From Ramlibacter pinisoli (GTDB lineage: Bacteria; Pseudomonadota; Gammaproteobacteria; Burkholderiales; Burkholderiaceae_C): DNA of 64,000 nt. The translations under genes were made by a program, and so were the position numbers. The notes beneath the pieces were generated by a model, which was not told where the DNA came from, ran no database searches, and saw nothing but the letters and a program-made list of their open reading frames with translations. The stretch covers positions 930,001 through 994,000 of the forward strand of contig NZ_WSEL01000009.1 in the NCBI RefSeq assembly GCF_009758015.1, read 5' to 3'. The first letter of the stretch is position 1, and every line of letters begins with the position of its first letter. Below are positions 61,792 to 64,000 of this stretch, piece by piece.

Positions 61792-62553
61792 TCAGCTGTC
61801 GGGCTGGTCGCGCGGCAACTCGAAGAGGCGGAAGGGCGGCACGTCCGGCCGCTTGCGCTGCAGCAGCGGCTTGGCGACGTTGAACACCGGCACCCCGTTG
61901 ATGGTGCGCCCCTCGGGCGTGCCGCGGTGCGCATGGCCGTGGAAGACGGCGTCGACCGGGTAGCGCAGCAGCGGCTCTTCCAGCCGGCTGCTGCCCAGGA
62001 AGGGAAAGATCTCCGCCGGCTCGCCGTCGATCGTGCCGGCGATCGGCGAGTAGTGCAGCAGGGCGATGCGGCGCGGCGTGCGCAGCTTGGCCAGGGCCGC
62101 CTCCAGCTTCATCGCCTCCTGCTGCGCCTCCTTGACGAACAGCTTGACGGCCGACTCGCCCCAGGCGCCCAGCGAGCCGCGGCCGAAGCCGCCGGCGAAG
62201 CCCTTGGTGCCGGCGATGCCGACGCCCTCGATCTCGCAGGCTTCGCCGTCCAGCACCCGCACGCCCGCTTCCTTGAGGATGGCGGTCACCCGGTCCGCCA
62301 GTCCGGACTCGTGATCGTGGTTGCCGAGCACGGCGACGATGGGCACCGACACGGGGTGCAGTTCGTCGGCCAGGATGCGGGCCTCCTGCTCGGTGCCGTA
62401 GTCGGTGAGGTCGCCGCACAGCAGCAGCACGTCGGCCGCCTCGCTGGCCTGGGCGAAGAATCCGCGCAGGCTGCCGGCGGAGTCCTTGGTGACGTGGATG
62501 TCGCCGACGGCGGCGAACCGGATGGAACTGGCGGATTTGCCCATGCCACGCAT
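61792..62553 (-). CDS. Calcineurin-like metallophosphoesterase
   Basis: This 253-residue protein shows all five metal-binding motifs: 'AVGDIHVTKDSAG', 'VLLLCGDLTDYGTEQE', 'VAVLGNHDHESGL', 'ALLHYSPIAGT' and 'AVFHGHAHRGTPEG'. It is a cytoplasmic phosphatase or nuclease of unknown substrate. The start at 62553 or 62544 (MGKSASS) cannot be decided. It is divergent from the nucleotidyltransferase gene across a 141-bp gap. Confidence 0.9.
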   Translation of the reverse strand: MRGMGKSASSIRFAAVGDIHVTKDSAGSLRGFFAQASEAADVLLLCGDLTDYGTEQEARILADELHPVSVPIVAVLGNHDHESGLADRVTAILKEAGVRVLDGEACEIEGVGIAGTKGFAGGFGRGSLGAWGESAVKLFVKEAQQEAMKLEAALAKLRTPRRIALLHYSPIAGTIDGEPAEIFPFLGSSRLEEPLLRYPVDAVFHGHAHRGTPEGRTINGVPVFNVAKPLLQRKRPDVPPFRLFELPRDQPDS

Positions 62554-62694
62554 GCTGCATCCTGTCGAGCGGGGCTGCCGTGTGCATCCGCCGCCGCAAC
62601 CTGTAGGCGGGCACCGACGGCCTGAGGGGCATCCGGCCGTGCTGCTTCTTCGCGCGCTGCGCTACTCTGAACCACCACCACCACGAGGCTCCGC

Positions 62695-63600
62695 ATGGCC
62701 AGCGCCCCTCTCGCCCCGTCCCTCGAGGACGAAGTCGCACCGGCCACCGCCGCGTTCTACCGCCGTGCCCTGCAGGTGCTGGCGGATGCCGGCATCCCGT
62801 TCCTGGTCGGCGGCGCCTTCTCGCACGCCTGCTTCACCGGCATCCGGCGCTCGACCAAGGACCTGGACCTCTTCATCTGCCGCGCCGACTACGAACGCGT
62901 GGCCGCGCTCATGCAGGCCGAAGGCTGGCGCAACGACCTCACCTACCCCCACTGGCTGGCCAAGGTCTATGCCGGCGACGAGTTCATCGACCTGATCTTC
63001 AACTCCGGCAACGGCGTCGCCCCGGTGGACCAGCGCTGGTTCCACGACAACCTGGAAGCCGAGGTGCTGGGCGTGCCGGTGCGCGTGGCCAACCTCGAGG
63101 ACAGCCTCTTGTCCAAGGCCTTCATCATGGAACGCGAGCGCTACGACGGTGCGGACGTCGCCCACCTGATCCAGGCCAACGCCGAGCACATCGACTGGCG
63201 CGGGCTGCTCGATCGCTTCGGCCCGCACTGGCGCGTGCTGCTGGCGCACCTGACACTGTTCGGCTTCATCTACCCCGGCGAACGCCACCACGTTCCCACC
63301 TGGGTGCTGGATCACCTGATGGCGCGCCTGGACGACGAGAACCGCCATCCGCCGGCCGACGACCCGCATGTCTGCGCCGGCACGCTGCTGTCGCGCGAGC
63401 AGTACCTGCACGACGTGGAACGGCTGGGCTACGTGGACGGCCGGCTCACCCCGGCCAGCACGATGACGCCGCAGGACGTGGCGACCTGGACGGAGGCGAT
63501 CCCGGGCCGCGAAGGCAAGCCGGCCTGCCCGGACGCCTGCCCGTTGCCGCCCGCGGCTGCCGCCCCGGACGTGCTGGTTGCCTCAGCCGCGCGGAACTGA
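62695..63600 (+). CDS. Nucleotidyltransferase-fold protein
   Basis: This 301-residue protein has the nucleotidyltransferase signature 'FLVGGAFSHACFTGIRRSTK' followed by DLD (Gly39-Gly40, Asp56 and Asp58), the GG...DxD layout of the AbiEii/MNT-like branch. 'RVANLEDSLLSKAFIMERER' resembles the following helical region. The C-terminal ~60 residues are Pro/Ala-rich. It could modify RNA, protein or an antibiotic; no antitoxin-like partner gene is present. It is divergent from a metallophosphoesterase gene. Confidence 0.82.
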   Translation: MASAPLAPSLEDEVAPATAAFYRRALQVLADAGIPFLVGGAFSHACFTGIRRSTKDLDLFICRADYERVAALMQAEGWRNDLTYPHWLAKVYAGDEFIDLIFNSGNGVAPVDQRWFHDNLEAEVLGVPVRVANLEDSLLSKAFIMERERYDGADVAHLIQANAEHIDWRGLLDRFGPHWRVLLAHLTLFGFIYPGERHHVPTWVLDHLMARLDDENRHPPADDPHVCAGTLLSREQYLHDVERLGYVDGRLTPASTMTPQDVATWTEAIPGREGKPACPDACPLPPAAAAPDVLVASAARN

Positions 63601-64000
63601 GGGCCGCCGCTCGGCGGCCCTGGTGCCGGGCTTGCGCAGTTCCCGGATCACCCGCTCCATGCCCAGCGCGATCGCGTTCCAGTGCATGGCGCGCGTGACG
63701 CGCGGATGGCGGTCGCGGAACAGGGCCGACTCGATGTAGGCCTGCGGGTCGTGCCAGTAGCCCAGGTCCTCCAGCACCATGGGGTCGCGTTCGGTGGGCA
63801 TGCCGCCGACCCAGGCGCCGTCGATCCCGTTCCAGATCGCGTCGCCGTCGCGGTGGATGCCGAAGCCGTGCTCCCAGCCCAGCTCGCGCAGCCGCTGGCG
63901 GGCGCCGGCCATGTAGGCGGCGTCATGGATATAGGTGTCGGTCGGCACCCAGCGCCCCTGCAGCCAGGCCTCGACGATGGGCCGTGACGCGCTGGCCAGC
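63583..64000 (-). CDS. Unrecognised protein, 3' part only
   Basis: The frame enters from the right edge (visible part begins 'LASASRPIVEAWLQGRWVPT') and ends at 63583, 18 bp inside the 3' end of the convergent nucleotidyltransferase gene. About 138 C-terminal residues are visible, including 'HRDGDAIWNGIDGAWVGGMP' and 'YWHDPQAYIESALFRDRHPR'. No family is recognised. The GTG at 63948 is probably internal because the frame stays open upstream with normal composition. Confidence 0.65.
   Translation of the reverse strand, partial: LASASRPIVEAWLQGRWVPTDTYIHDAAYMAGARQRLRELGWEHGFGIHRDGDAIWNGIDGAWVGGMPTERDPMVLEDLGYWHDPQAYIESALFRDRHPRVTRAMHWNAIALGMERVIRELRKPGTRAAERRPSVPRG

Overview
The window is about 64 kb of GC-rich (roughly 70 %) bacterial chromosome with dense, short-spaced genes. 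Gene content points to a betaproteobacterium of the order Burkholderiales, most likely a Comamonadaceae-type soil or plant-associated heterotroph. The pointers are three Bug-type (TctC) periplasmic solute receptors, a BPSS1780-type membrane protein, feruloyl-CoA synthase, two DUF4142 proteins and two DUF1631 proteins. This placement is inference from families, not from a marker gene. No rRNA, tRNA, CRISPR array, phage or intact insertion sequence was recognised.

Layout. 1-2.5 kb: the 5' end of a ModA-like binding protein facing a LysR regulator, then two related stress-type small proteins. 2.6-12.1 kb: three Bug receptors interleaved with an MBL-fold hydrolase, an aldo/keto reductase, a DUF6064 membrane protein, an AEC transporter, an NAD-dependent dehydrogenase and a Vgb-like propeller; two copies of a composite palindromic repeat lie here. 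12.2-17.3 kb: a divergent catabolic unit (CaiB-type CoA-transferase and HMG-CoA-lyase-like enzyme on one side, LysR regulator and an aconitase-like enzyme with its swivel domain first on the other), with twin T-N11-A dyads between the arms. 17.8-22.6 kb: the PrkA, YeaH and SpoVR stress triad. 23-27.2 kb: a feruloyl-CoA synthase operon with a MarR regulator and a 21-bp palindromic operator. 27.2-31.3 kb: catalase, a GH3 glycosidase and a short relic of a catalase 3' end. 31.3-37.5 kb: AhpD-like protein, N-formylglutamate amidohydrolase, an alpha/beta hydrolase broken by one stop codon, and a fused 5-oxoprolinase. 37.5-41.5 kb: a stress-like block (two DUF4142 proteins, a Gly/Tyr/Gln-rich low-complexity protein, a His-rich ZIP transporter). 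41.6-64 kb: mostly housekeeping (polA, thrB, ettA, RhlE-type helicase) with FecR-like, P1 peptidase, TAXI-type and DUF1631 genes, ending in a divergent metallophosphoesterase / nucleotidyltransferase pair.

How it fits together. The organism appears to import and degrade organic acids and lignin-derived aromatics (Bug receptors, CoA-transferase/lyase/hydratase unit, ferulate operon) and has a scattered set of general-stress genes, several of which share a TGTAGGAC-like motif upstream. Many genes lack a Shine-Dalgarno sequence and instead have a -10-like hexamer ending 6-7 nt before the start codon, which suggests leaderless transcription. The most interesting candidates are the aconitase/CoA-transferase/lyase unit, the shared stress motif, and the catalase relic flanking the glycosidase. 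None is proven here.
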